DNA of 64,000 nucleotides, from the NCBI RefSeq assembly GCF_000376105.1, contig NZ_AQWM01000020.1, positions 1-64,000 of the forward strand, read 5' to 3'. Shown here piece by piece: positions 17,801 to 26,997 of the stretch (positions within the stretch are counted from its first letter, which is position 1; every line of letters begins with the position of its first letter). Under the pieces are notes generated by a model, which worked only from the letters and a program-made list of their open reading frames with translations, made no database searches and had not been told where the DNA came from. The stretch comes from Asticcacaulis benevestitus DSM 16100 = ATCC BAA-896 (GTDB lineage Bacteria > Pseudomonadota > Alphaproteobacteria > Caulobacterales > Caulobacteraceae). Both the position numbers and the translations under genes were made by a program.

Positions 17801-20800
17801 GTTCAGAATGTCGCTGCTGGCTACCGTAACTGCAATCGCGTTCGAACCATCATAGGTCTTGTTCGTACCTGTGGCCGCAACAGAAATGGCCTTCCTGGCG
17901 ATGTCGCCCAACAAGGTTTCGCCGGCCAGTTGGTAGTTGCTGACCAGGCCGCCATGATTGCCATCGGAGAGCGTATAGGTCGTGAGGACTGATTTGCCAT
18001 TAGCGGCAGTCTTGTTCCCAAAAGCGCCCGACGCCGATACGCCCAGTTCTTCATTGAGAACCAGTCCGTCAAGAGTGCCGGCAGTGATGCTAGCCGAGGT
18101 TAGGCCGTCATAGGTTTTGCCGGTAACGGCTGAGCCTGTGATGGACAATGCCTTCTTCGTCACTTCCACCGTCAGGCTGATGGGCGGCGTCAGATCATAA
18201 TTGTGCGCGTCTGCACCGCTCAGGACGCCGTTACCGGCGACGGTGACGGCTTTGCCGGCACCAACATTCTTATCGCTAATTGAGCCCGTAATACCGCTGG
18301 CGTCGATAGTCAGGACATCGCCGTGCTGAGCCGAGCCCGCTCCGGCAGTGCCGGTCAAAGATACATCGGTCGTGCCGTCATATTCACGATTGACGGCGCT
18401 GAGGCCGGTGACGGCGATAGAGGCCTTGGTGACGTCAATATTTTCGCTTGAGGCGGCATATTGATAACCCAGGCTATCGGTCACCGTGCCGTTGAGTACA
18501 TAGGCATAAGTGCCCACCTGACGTTTTCCAGCACCCGAAAGCGTACCCGGTGCTCCCAGTGTCAGAGTTTGGTTCGTGGTGAGTTTGGCAAACGTGTCGC
18601 CGTCGATGAATCCGGAATAGTTGCCCGCCCCAAGCGTAACGGTCGGATCAGCCGCCCCATATACGATTGAGCTTAGGTTGCTCACAACCGAAATCACCGG
18701 CGCTCTGCTGTAGAAGAACCAATTGCCGCTGGCGGCATACGATGGGCTCGCACCGGCGGTATAGGTCTCGTTATAGTGCTTGTTATAGTTGGTCAGGCCC
18801 TCGGTCGTGAATGTAGGATTGGCCGAATAGACCAGATAGCGACTACCGGTGCCAAGCCCGATGCCGGCCGCTCCACGATTGTTCACGAAGTTGCGACCGG
18901 CGGCAAGCGTGATAGTGTTGCTGGTACCCGTCGTCTGGACATTGCCAGCACCGCTGCCGAGGTTGATATCAGCCGTATTTCCACGCGCTTCGATGGTTAT
19001 GTTGCCGCTCGACCGGACCGTGTTGTCGACCGTGACCCCTCCGGCTTTGATATCGATGCTGGAGAAGGCCGTTGTAGCCCCGACATTGCCTATGGTGAGG
19101 TCGGCATTCGCACCGCCGTCATAGCCCGTCGTGTCGATAGTGAGCGCACCCGTGCCATTCAACGCCTTTCCATTCAGGGTCAGTTGGCCGGCGTCGTTCG
19201 GACCGTTCTCATCATTGGGCCGATCCGTAAAGAAGCTGATATTGCTATTGGTGGCGGCAAATGTACTATCGCCTTCAAAAGTGATATTGCCGCCATTGGT
19301 GCTGAGCGCACCGGTAAGCGTAATGACACCGCCGCTATAGGTTTGGGCACCTTCGGTGGCGATGTCACCCAAGGTTATCGCACGGTCGGTTGACGAATAG
19401 ATCCTCAGTGTATCGAGATATCCCGCTGCGCCATATATATTTCCGATGGAAAGGTTGCCGGAACTGGTGTTGTCACTCTTGCCGATGGTGAGGGCGACGT
19501 TTCCCATGTAACTAAAGCCCGCAATGCTGCCAATCGTCATGGCGCCGCTGCCCGAATCCAGGGTGAGCGACCTGTTGGCACGCAAGCTGCCATCAAACGT
19601 CATGGCGCCATTGGTTGCGGTCAGATCACCCCAGAGGTTGATATCACGTGCCGAATAGCTCTGAGCACCACTGGTCTTCACCACACCCAGGTTTATCTGG
19701 CGGCTATAATTATAGTAGTTGTTGTAGTTGTTGGGGTCGGGGTAGGGGCCCGTTAGGCCCAGCGTACTTATGGTCAGGGTTGATGCCGTGAATTCCGAGG
19801 TAGAATTCTGACCTCCCAGGGTAACGGACCCGGCTAGAGCATATAACTGCGAAGCCGAGGCGTCGAACGTGGCCGCACGATCTGCCTGATGGGTGACTTC
19901 GCCATCAAACCTGATATCGCCAACGAACATGGCATTATTGCTGGCATCTGTATCCATAACGAAATCGACATTGTTATAGCCGACATTGGTCGTGCCTTTC
20001 GCCCAGAAACTCCCCCCAAGGAGCACTTGCCGGGCATAGAGGTTAATCATGCCATATTGGGGCGCATGCCCACCCGGCGCATACTGTGAGCTAAAGGCAT
20101 CCAACCTAAGGTCAGAAAGATAGGAACCGGCCCGATTGTCAATCATATCGCCGAGACTGATACTGCCCACAAAGCCCTGACCTGAACTCGCATTGAGGTT
20201 CAGCCCGTAGGACCCGCCGCGTGAAGAAATGGAGCCGCCGTAACTGGCATAGTTGGTATTGAGGCTGATCGCTCCGGACTGCCCCTGAAAACTGCCGCTA
20301 CCTATATAAACGTAGGTCAAAAGGTCTATGCCATGCGTACCGGTGAGTGAAATGTCCCTGCCACTTCTGCTGAGACCGCCATTCAGTTCAAGAATTTTCG
20401 CATAAAGGCTGAAATCGCCGCCACCATATGCAGTGCTTTCGTCGAGGCGGATGGTGCGCTGGCTGGCGTTGAGGCTGAAGTTGCGGGAATTATAGCCTAG
20501 CACCGTATTGTTGTCGCCGACGATGAGTTCTGTGCCGTCGTCCGAGAAGTTGATATCATCATCGCCGATCAGGCCGATGGCGATCGTCTGGTTGGTTTGC
20601 TCCAGACCCAGCGAGATGTTCACCGACTTCAGGTAATCTTGCGTCACTTCCTGAATGTTGACATTGCCTTGCTGGGTATTGACGGTGAGCTTGGCATTTT
20701 CGACACCCGCCGCCTCCGCGATCTGGATATCATAGCCATTGGCGCCAAGGGTGGAGGCGGTCGGCGTCGGATCGTTGGAGACGTTGAAGGTGACATCACC

Positions 20801-23773
20801 GCCGGTGATCTGGGCGATGGGATTGCCACTGTCATAAAGATTTTGCGCCGCAATGACACCTGTGGCGTTGAAGCGAGTAATGCCAAGCGTCAGATTGGTA
20901 TTGTAGAACTCGCCCCACAACGTGGCGCCGGCCCCCATGCGAATGGAATCATCACCCAACAGAATATCGCCATCACGGGCATTGAGCGTAAGACTCCTGA
21001 AGTTGCGCGACAGGTCAATGCCAGTGGTAGAACCGAATGTCGCGCCATCTGACGCCCCGCCTGAAACCGTCGGCGTTACGATGGCCGAACCGTCCGTGGT
21101 AAAATCGATATGATCGCCACCGCTAAACAGAATCGAATGCGTGCCCGCCGCCTTGGCGTAGTCAAGCGTGATGTAGCCAAACCCGTCGTTGACTGATTTC
21201 ACATAGGTGCCGCCCCCGGAATTATAGACGTTAAGCGACCCTTGGTAGAGACCTTCTTCGGTATAATTATCAGCCAGTTCCAGCGGGTTGGACGAAGTGC
21301 CAATGTTGCCGCCATTGAGGGTTATATTACCCCCGACAATATCCGCGACGCCATCATCTGTGCCGGTGATGTTCGTGGCACTGACGGTCAGGCTGGCCGA
21401 GCCCATATCAACAGCGCTGGAGGCAAAATTGATATCGGCTGCCGACAGAGTAAGATTGATCGGATAGGTGCCGTCGTAGGTGTCAGGAGCGAAACCGCTT
21501 AAGCCGATGCTATTCGTCGCCACCTGGAGGACGCCCGCACCGTCCGTTGTCAGATCTACATGTCCGCCACCGGTGTTATTGGCATCAGCTAGAATATTGA
21601 TATGGTGTTCGCTGCTGACCTGACTGCCGATCGATACGTTAAGCTGCGTCGAGTGCTGCGCACCGATCTCCTTCACCCACGAACTGCCGCCGCTATTGGA
21701 TACGCTCAGTGAACCGTAGGCATTGCCAGCGTTAAGCGGATCACCGCCCGAAAGGGTAATGGCCTGAACGGATGAACCGATATCGCCCGCGGTTGCATTC
21801 AGACTTACGCCAACACGCGCCACGATGTTGGCATCAGTACCAGAGCTCGTACTGAGGATTGATCCGGCATTAATGGCCAGACCGGAACCGCGCTGCGAAT
21901 TTACGCCATCGTTATAATAGACCGGATAAGTGGATTGCCGGAAAAGAAGGCTGTTCGCATCCAGCGACACTATGCCGTTCACAGAGATATCGAAGAAACC
22001 GCCTGCGCCGACATCGATCTGGCTGCCGGCAGCCATCGTGAAGTCCTGACCGCTTTTGGTGTTGTTGTAACCTGATAAGGCACCGGCGTAGAAGTTGCCG
22101 CCATTGGTCAGGATCTTGCCGTTTGAACCGAATGCAATATTGCCGGTCGCGTTATTGTCACTGTCGGCAGTCAGGACGACGTTCAGGCGATTACTCGTGC
22201 TGGATATCGAGTTATTGATGTTGATGTCGCCTGCCGCCAGCAGGCTTAAGGTTGCGGCCTCACCGCTCGATTTCAGAATATCCGCATTAACATTGATATC
22301 ACCGTTGGAGTTACCGGTTGAGCCGGTCGTGATGGTGACCGCAGTCCCCGCGTTCAACGAAGCGTCGATGGCGCTGGCCAATATAGCCGAGTTAACATTA
22401 GGATCGTAGTCGGCGTTGTATGCCGTACCGCTGGCGCCTGCCTCCACGATGCTGACATCGACCGGATCGAGCAGCCACTTACCCGCTTCGCCACTCACGG
22501 CGCTGGCATCGACCGCGCCCATGGCCTGAAGCTGAAGACGACCGGAGGTTTCGACCTTGCCGCCATTGCCGCCTAGCGCGCCGCCGGTGGCTTTAATATC
22601 GCCGTAAAAGCCAGTGCGATCTTCCGACCACAGAACGACCGTACCGCCGTCACCTGACTGGCGAGCACTGACATCGATCACCGCGTCAGGGGCAACCAGA
22701 ACCGTCGACGCATTCCTGATGCTCGCGTCCTTGCCCTGCCAGCCACCGCCGACCAGAACCGTGCCACCACCCGTGGCGCCCGACGCGTCAATCCGGCTAC
22801 CTTCGGCCAGGGTGATGGTATCGCCGGTTAACACGACCTTGCCGCCGACCGTCGCGAGGCTTGAGGCTTCGATGATACCGGTATTGTTGACCGAGGATTT
22901 GGCCAGAGCGTCAAAGGCGTCCGATGTCAAATAGATACGTCCGCTGTCGGCCTTGATCACGCCGCCATTGCTGACCAGAGCGTCATAGGCGCCCTGCTCA
23001 ATCGTCAAGTCGAGTCCGCCGGTATCGAGACGAATCGTCACATCATTAGCGGCAACCAGACGCACTTCACCCTTAGCCGCCGTGATGGCGCCGTCATTGA
23101 TGACCTGCGCGCCAACCAGAGCGACATAACCGCCCTTACCGGCGGTTAGCGTGCCTTCATTGATGACCGCGCCATTGCCGGTGCCGGAAAAGCGGTATTT
23201 GCCCGCCATGAAATCTTCGACAGAGATATCGCGCGTTGATGCCATAATGGCCGCCGCACTGACCTGCGATCCCTTGGCAAACAGAACACCATTGGGATTG
23301 ACCAAAAAGACCTGTCCATTGGCCTGAAGGACGCCGTAAATCTTCGAAGCATCGCCGCCAAGCACGCGGTTCAGCGCGATAGCCGAGGCGTTAGGTTGGT
23401 TGAAAACAACCTTGCCATCCTTGCCGATATCAAAGGCTTGCCAATCGATAGCGGCGTTCTGCGTCGTCTGGTTTATGGTTTGGGTGTTGCCGGATTGCGT
23501 GATTGTGGCATGACCGCCCACGACCTGGCCGCCGGTCGGCAGGACTGCGGACTGCGGCTCTGAAGTGCGTATCACAGGTGTTGGCTGAACGGCTGGCGAC
23601 ACCCCTCCAGGGTCTGCGAGTGCACCCGTCGCGGCCGAAAGCAGGGCCAAGGCGGCGGCAGCCAGGCTGGCGAAGAGGCCGCCCTTCCTCTTGCCGCGCT
23701 TCTGCGAGACTTCCGGAATGGGGATATAGCAACCCTTAGACTCGCTCCACACCAGACGGTAAAACCGGTTCAT
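14828..23773 (-). CDS. tpsA: TpsA: giant two-partner-secretion exoprotein with YDG/MBG repeats
   Basis: This is a 2981-residue secreted filamentous haemagglutinin-like protein. The start at 23773 gives the extended signal-peptide region MNRFYRLVWSESKGCYIPIP, then a basic stretch and the hydrophobic core ALLSAATGALADPG. The TPS secretion domain covers about residues 60-300, with the NPNGVLF motif near 160. A long beta-helix-type stalk follows to about 1680. Then come an MBG domain (VYGAADPTVTLG, about 1700), twelve YDG units (about 1780-2795) and a Ser/Thr-rich tail. No CDI-type toxin C-terminus is seen. The cognate transporter gene ends 77 bp upstream. An adhesin or biofilm role is inferred from family. 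Confidence 0.93.
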   Translation of the reverse strand: MNRFYRLVWSESKGCYIPIPEVSQKRGKRKGGLFASLAAAALALLSAATGALADPGGVSPAVQPTPVIRTSEPQSAVLPTGGQVVGGHATITQSGNTQTINQTTQNAAIDWQAFDIGKDGKVVFNQPNASAIALNRVLGGDASKIYGVLQANGQVFLVNPNGVLFAKGSQVSAAAIMASTRDISVEDFMAGKYRFSGTGNGAVINEGTLTAGKGGYVALVGAQVINDGAITAAKGEVRLVAANDVTIRLDTGGLDLTIEQGAYDALVSNGGVIKADSGRIYLTSDAFDALAKSSVNNTGIIEASSLATVGGKVVLTGDTITLAEGSRIDASGATGGGTVLVGGGWQGKDASIRNASTVLVAPDAVIDVSARQSGDGGTVVLWSEDRTGFYGDIKATGGALGGNGGKVETSGRLQLQAMGAVDASAVSGEAGKWLLDPVDVSIVEAGASGTAYNADYDPNVNSAILASAIDASLNAGTAVTITTGSTGNSNGDINVNADILKSSGEAATLSLLAAGDININNSISSTSNRLNVVLTADSDNNATGNIAFGSNGKILTNGGNFYAGALSGYNNTKSGQDFTMAAGSQIDVGAGGFFDISVNGIVSLDANSLLFRQSTYPVYYNDGVNSQRGSGLAINAGSILSTSSGTDANIVARVGVSLNATAGDIGSSVQAITLSGGDPLNAGNAYGSLSVSNSGGSSWVKEIGAQHSTQLNVSIGSQVSSEHHINILADANNTGGGHVDLTTDGAGVLQVATNSIGLSGFAPDTYDGTYPINLTLSAADINFASSAVDMGSASLTVSATNITGTDDGVADIVGGNITLNGGNIGTSSNPLELADNYTEEGLYQGSLNVYNSGGGTYVKSVNDGFGYITLDYAKAAGTHSILFSGGDHIDFTTDGSAIVTPTVSGGASDGATFGSTTGIDLSRNFRSLTLNARDGDILLGDDSIRMGAGATLWGEFYNTNLTLGITRFNATGVIAAQNLYDSGNPIAQITGGDVTFNVSNDPTPTASTLGANGYDIQIAEAAGVENAKLTVNTQQGNVNIQEVTQDYLKSVNISLGLEQTNQTIAIGLIGDDDINFSDDGTELIVGDNNTVLGYNSRNFSLNASQRTIRLDESTAYGGGDFSLYAKILELNGGLSRSGRDISLTGTHGIDLLTYVYIGSGSFQGQSGAISLNTNYASYGGSISSRGGSYGLNLNASSGQGFVGSISLGDMIDNRAGSYLSDLRLDAFSSQYAPGGHAPQYGMINLYARQVLLGGSFWAKGTTNVGYNNVDFVMDTDASNNAMFVGDIRFDGEVTHQADRAATFDASASQLYALAGSVTLGGQNSTSEFTASTLTISTLGLTGPYPDPNNYNNYYNYSRQINLGVVKTSGAQSYSARDINLWGDLTATNGAMTFDGSLRANRSLTLDSGSGAMTIGSIAGFSYMGNVALTIGKSDNTSSGNLSIGNIYGAAGYLDTLRIYSSTDRAITLGDIATEGAQTYSGGVITLTGALSTNGGNITFEGDSTFAATNSNISFFTDRPNDENGPNDAGQLTLNGKALNGTGALTIDTTGYDGGANADLTIGNVGATTAFSSIDIKAGGVTVDNTVRSSGNITIEARGNTADINLGSGAGNVQTTGTSNTITLAAGRNFVNNRGAAGIGLGTGSRYLVYSANPTFTTEGLTNYNKHYNETYTAGASPSYAASGNWFFYSRAPVISVVSNLSSIVYGAADPTVTLGAGNYSGFIDGDTFAKLTTNQTLTLGAPGTLSGAGKRQVGTYAYVLNGTVTDSLGYQYAASSENIDVTKASIAVTGLSAVNREYDGTTDVSLTGTAGAGSAQHGDVLTIDASGITGSISDKNVGAGKAVTVAGNGVLSGADAHNYDLTPPISLTVEVTKKALSITGSAVTGKTYDGLTSASITAGTLDGLVLNEELGVSASGAFGNKTAANGKSVLTTYTLSDGNHGGLVSNYQLAGETLLGDIARKAISVAATGTNKTYDGSNAIAVTVASSDILNGDTVTFTGAGAMANKNAGQAKTVSVSNIASTDADAANYDFSTTASTTADVAKKTISVAATGTNKTYDGSNAIAVTVASSDILNSDMVTFTGAGAMANKNAGQAKTVSVSGIASTDADAANYDFSTTASTTADVAKKAISVAATGTNKTYDGSTSANVTIASSDIIQGDTVTFTGTGTMANKNAGQAKTVSVSNIASTDADAANYDYSTTASTTADVAKKAISVAATGTNKTYDGSNAIAVTVASSDILNGDTVTFTGTGAMANKNAGTGKLVNVSGIASTDADAANYDFSTTASTMADVAKKAISVAATGQNKTYDGSATVSVGLSSNGIVNGDTVTFTGTGAASDKNAGQGKTVTIGSFATMGSDASNYDVTAPVATTVDVAKKAITVAASGQNKTYDGSTSVGVDLASAGIIDGDTVAFSATGTASDKNAGQGKTVTMSNFAATGTDASNYDVAAPTTASVNIAKKSITVTGIGQNKTYDGSAVVGVDLASDGIITGDTVAFFGNGNAVDKNAGAGKSVAVSNIAALGSDAGNYTYASTGTAIVDIAKKSIVVNAQSGDKIYDGATSVLITLSSNGIVDGDTVTFSGRGATSDKNAGQDKVVIVSDITGSGTDEGNYAYNTQALTKTNVARKSVAVDAEGVDKIYDGSTSVSVVLSSSGIVTGDAVIFSGAGRASDKNAGNGKAVAVAGILASGSDAGNYIYSATTATTVDFAAKSVAVTASAQGKTYDGSALLNVSVASNDILEGDQVAFTGSGSASDKNAGTGKTVSISGIAATGLDAGNYVYSTTATTTVDIDKRAFDVTLQGPVSKTGDGSTTAILTAGNYKLGGLVAGESITVNQTLGQFVDATAGKDKIVTAQITAANYEAGANTDLANYRLAAFSLSGNMGEIINSTSPGYTSAITTAVNPVVSSPGTTFTTQIGTSGPAVSTGDGDNAVATSDEGVKSTQSTTLPPLERDSLTFRRTFAIADGGVRLPDGVSDNDIENNK
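15391..18431 (-). repeat. Tandem ~249-bp coding repeats (YDG units) in tpsA
   Basis: Twelve units, each marked by K-x-YDG near the start and DKNAG or NKNAG in the middle. The block from about 16,650 to 17,900 is nearly identical at DNA level with an exact period of 249 bp (83 residues): the marker CCACATCC recurs at 16903, 17152, 17401 and 17650. Units toward the C-terminus are diverged, the first two (N-terminal) are atypical, and a thirteenth is degenerate (KTGDGS). The near-identity of the central units points to recent duplication or gene conversion. Confidence 0.9.
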
Positions 23774-23850
23774 GCCACCGTGATCGTACATTGGGTAATC
23801 CTCGAAGAATGCTTGCGCCTTCGGCGCGTCATCGTCTGAAAGTATGGAAT

Positions 23851-25533
23851 TTAGAAGCTGTAACCGAGCGAAGCCCACAGGCGCGGATTGTAATCGGGTG
23901 CTGTGGTAGCCTTGTCGCCATTATGGAACGCCATAGTGACGCGCGCATTGACATGACCACGCTGAGCCGCTGCCGACACGCCGTAGCTATCGAGTGATTG
24001 GGCGTTGCGACCCGGCGCATAGAGGTTACGGCTGATCTGCACACGGCCAGCGTCATAGAAGCCCGATACCTGCAAACCGTCGCGGACGTTATGGCGCAAT
24101 TCGGTATTTATCAGCCAGCCGGTATCGCCTGAGCCTTCACCTTGCGGATAGGCACGCACGCCATAGATACCCCCAATTGTGAATTTTTCCGATGAATCGA
24201 GGTTCTTGCTGGTGGCCTGCGTATTCAGTGACAGCGAAAGGCTTGTCTTTTTAGTGATTGCCTGAAGGCGCGAGGCGGTAAAGGCGACCTTGGTGTAAGC
24301 ACCTGCCGTTTTCGCGCCCAGCCGGTCGGTGGCGCGTGCGCTCGCGGAATGGATGTTCAGTTCACCGGAAGCATAGGATAGGCTCCAGCTATTGTAACCA
24401 CCGCCCCAAAATGCGTCTGTCAGATCGCCGTAGGCCGAAACCGTGGCAACAGCCGAAGACTTGCCAGTGATGACTTTCACCGAAGCGATCTCATCCTCCA
24501 GATCACGGCTTTCAAGATTGGCGCTCAGCCAGATATTGTGATTCAGACCGCGCACAACCGGATAGAGGGCATAAAGACCCGTGGTTCTGGCCGTGCCAGT
24601 CGCGTCCAGCGTGGCAAATTCACGGCCTAGCTCATAGCTACTGTTCGATAGGGCAGCGCCGATGCGGAGACCGTTCGCGCCCATAGGCAGGTCATAGGCC
24701 AGTCGTCCGTAGATCATGTCTTCATTGGTCAGCGTGGCCTGAGCCGATAGACGATCCCCGATATTCAGGGGACTGTTGACCGCCACCTGTCCGCTGAGAC
24801 GGGTATCTCCCGTATAGCGATTGCCGTAATTGTCGAGGCTGACGTTGCCCTCAAACAGCTTGCCAGCGCCTGTGGTAACGACGAGGTCGGAAGTACCAAC
24901 CCCGGCGCCCGGCTTGAGCTTGCCTGCCACCTTGCCCACGCCCGGCAAATCCGCCAATAGCAATAGGGGCCGGTCGGTCGTGCTAGACAAAATAACTTCG
25001 CCGTTCAGTTTTTGCGCATCAAGCACGGCCTGAAGATAGCTGTCGCGAACCTTACTATGATTGTCCACAGTGAGGCTTGATAGCCTGCCTTCCAGCACAC
25101 GAATGATCACTAGGCCGTCATCGATCGTCTGGGCGGGTATGTAAGCGCGAGCGACGACATAGCCCTGAGCCCGGTAATAGTCGGTAATACGGCGGACTGC
25201 GACGCGCAACTCACCCAGCGACTGTTCCTTGCCCTGAACATCGCCAACGAGTGCCATCAATGCCTGAGTTGTGAAGCGTGTATTGCCTTCAATGCGCAAG
25301 GTCGAAACCATGAGACGCTGCGACGGGTCGGACCCGGGATCGGTTTCGTCTGGCACCGTCAGACTGGGAGCGGTGCCCCGTCTCAGCGGCTCGACGGGGA
25401 AGCGATTTTCACGCAGGGTCTGACCAGCATCGGGTGGCGAGACGGTCTGAGCGAAGGCTGAGGCCGGTATCAGCCCAAAAGCTGTTGCCAGCAGGCTGAG
25501 GCAGGAGACGCGGCGAAGGATGTGACGGGACAT
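23851..25533 (-). CDS. tpsB: TpsB: ShlB/FhaC-family outer-membrane transporter
   Basis: This 560-residue protein has a signal peptide (LSLLATAFGLIPASAFAQ) and a proline-rich linker. A POTRA region follows (LRIEGNTRFTTQALMALVGD, then RRITDYYRAQGYVVARAYIP). A 16-strand barrel comes after that, with the family motif GVRAYPQGEGSGDTGW (about 460-475), a variant of the VRGY tetrad on the pore loop. It ends in an aromatic residue (SLGYSF), as outer-membrane barrels do. It should export the adjacent TpsA. tpsB precedes tpsA in one operon, the usual order. Confidence 0.93.
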   Translation of the reverse strand: MSRHILRRVSCLSLLATAFGLIPASAFAQTVSPPDAGQTLRENRFPVEPLRRGTAPSLTVPDETDPGSDPSQRLMVSTLRIEGNTRFTTQALMALVGDVQGKEQSLGELRVAVRRITDYYRAQGYVVARAYIPAQTIDDGLVIIRVLEGRLSSLTVDNHSKVRDSYLQAVLDAQKLNGEVILSSTTDRPLLLLADLPGVGKVAGKLKPGAGVGTSDLVVTTGAGKLFEGNVSLDNYGNRYTGDTRLSGQVAVNSPLNIGDRLSAQATLTNEDMIYGRLAYDLPMGANGLRIGAALSNSSYELGREFATLDATGTARTTGLYALYPVVRGLNHNIWLSANLESRDLEDEIASVKVITGKSSAVATVSAYGDLTDAFWGGGYNSWSLSYASGELNIHSASARATDRLGAKTAGAYTKVAFTASRLQAITKKTSLSLSLNTQATSKNLDSSEKFTIGGIYGVRAYPQGEGSGDTGWLINTELRHNVRDGLQVSGFYDAGRVQISRNLYAPGRNAQSLDSYGVSAAAQRGHVNARVTMAFHNGDKATTAPDYNPRLWASLGYSF

Positions 25534-26316
25534 AGGCGTTTCTCTGAATCGGCGGTTGTGCGGCGACAGGCCATGAAGAAGCGTTTGCCCGTGGCAATTG
25601 CCCAGACACCCGATGGATATGAAAGAAAAGTGGAGTGTAGCCGCGTATTAACGCAGGCTGTCAGGACCCAATAACAAAGATGCCGGTAACTCAAGCGAAA
25701 ATGGATACATATAATTACTCAACTAAATAGCTTAATTTAACCAGGCACCCCTTTTGGGCGCGATGTGTAAATGGAGTAAGAAATAATAAGACTAACAATA
25801 GATTACCGCAGCCTGAGGATCCATCTTCTGACGGAACGCGCAATATTCAATTTGCCAGGCGCGCTCAAAAATTACGGAAAAAGGTGATTTGCGGCGGTAT
25901 GTCTGCCAAAAACAGGCGGTAGTGCCCCTGCAAGCCTCGCTTAGACAGGCAAATTAGCTGGTATGCGGGGCAAAGGTCTCGTTACCAGTATGGCCAGTTT
26001 CACGCGAAGTAAGCCTGAATTTTTCACTGTAATTCGTCGGAAAGAATACGGTCAATTGTACGGCGGACACCGAAAAGGTAATATATTAGTCAGAATTTAT
26101 TTCACTTCCCAGCATCTTTTTTGTAAACTAACCCACTTAGGCGAGAACGGCGACAGACTTTGTGGCGATTTGCGTTGCCTTACGATGTGGTAGATGCAGC
26201 GCTTCAGTAGCGCTCCCAATATCAAATGACACGGTATTACGGCGCACGAAACACAGAGGCACAGATGCGTGCTGTTAAATCTTGACGCGAGCTCCCCAAT
26301 TGGCACCTGTGGCCTT
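25534..26316. other. AT-richer intergenic region upstream of tpsBA
   Basis: About 780 bp without a convincing gene between tpsB and repeat copy B. It must hold the tpsBA promoter, read leftward, but I could not assign a clear -35/-10 pair. Short open frames present here have no recognisable domain or good ribosome-binding site. The base composition is more AT-rich than the neighbouring genes, consistent with acquired DNA. Confidence 0.5.
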
Positions 26317-26479
26317 GTGCGAACAACAGTGGACACGTGCGACCAACTTTGTGCATTTTGATTTTAGTCTTGAACTCCTGCATGCAGGTTGGGGGGCATC
26401 TGGGGGGACTGCAGTTCTCGCACCTTTCTAATAGAAAATTGATTCAATGGACTATTTCAAAGGCCGGCGTCCTTTCCTG
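26317..26479 (+). repeat. 163-bp island-junction repeat, copy B (att-like)
   Basis: Same length and orientation as copies A and C but the most diverged of the three. It keeps GTGCGAAC at the left, the paired G-runs (GGGGGGCATCTGGGGGGACT), CTAATAGAAAATTGATTCAA, and the right end AAAGG-CCGGCGT-CCTTT-CCTG (26459-26479). It separates the two-partner secretion genes from hipBA. Confidence 0.85.
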
Positions 26480-26624
26480 ATGAGACGACGAGTTTCAACT
26501 TATTGATAGTTATAAGTTATTCGCCCGACTTGTATTGAAGCAAGGTTAGATTTTCTAAAAAAAGTGCTTGGGCCTGAAACGTCCAAGAAACCGATCGTTT
26601 TTACAATTTCGACAGGCGGGGCCC

Positions 26625-26722
26625 ATACCCCAAGTGGCATAAATAGAGCTTATACCCCATACGGCATAACAAGACAATATACCCCAACTGACCTATTGTA
26701 AATTTATCCCAGTTGGGGTATA
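26625..26722 (+). promoter_or_regulatory. hipBA operator array
   Basis: Four copies of a TACCCC-type site precede hipB. ATACCCCAAGTGGCATAA (26625-26642) and ATACCCCATACGGCATAA (26652-26669) are direct repeats 27 bp apart. TATACCCCAACTG (26678-26690) and CAGTTGGGGTATA (26710-26722) form a perfect 13-bp inverted repeat. The last arm lies just before the hipB start. This fits autorepression by HipB or HipAB binding several operators. Confidence 0.75.
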
Positions 26723-26742
26723 GCCAAGCAATGGAGATGCAA

Positions 26743-26997
26743 ATGATTCAGATGGCTCGATCCCCCAAGCAATTCGGCGCAGCACTGCAACAGCGCCGGT
26801 CCCAAAAAGGCCTATCTCAATCAGCACTCGCTGATCTCATCGGAACGGGCCAGAAAACCATATCTAAAATTGAAAATGGAAATCCAGCGACAAAACTAGA
26901 GACCTTGTTCTCACTTCTGGCAGCCCTTGATTTGGAACTTGAGATCAAGCCCCGAAGTAAGAGCAACCCGAATGAACAATGGGAAGACTACCTCTAA
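26743..26997 (+). CDS. hipB: HipB-type antitoxin (Xre-family HTH)
   Basis: An antitoxin of about 84 residues with a Cro/C1 helix-turn-helix: FGAALQQRRSQKGLSQ, then SALADLIGTGQKTISKIENG, then the dimer helix LETLFSLLAALDLELEI. Several in-frame starts exist (TTG 26713, ATG 26731, 26737, 26743, 26752). 26743 is chosen because GGAG lies 6 bases upstream and earlier starts run into the operator. HipB neutralises HipA and represses the operon. The TAA stop overlaps the hipA ATG (TAATG), showing translational coupling. Confidence 0.85.
   Translation: MIQMARSPKQFGAALQQRRSQKGLSQSALADLIGTGQKTISKIENGNPATKLETLFSLLAALDLELEIKPRSKSNPNEQWEDYL

Noticed and set aside
15391-18431. Regular repeats that might suggest a CRISPR array
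   Set aside because: The 249-bp period is an in-frame protein repeat (YDG units) without spacers.
25963-26193. 76-codon open frame in the gap upstream of hipBA
   Set aside because: No family similarity recognised, no good ribosome-binding site, irregular composition.
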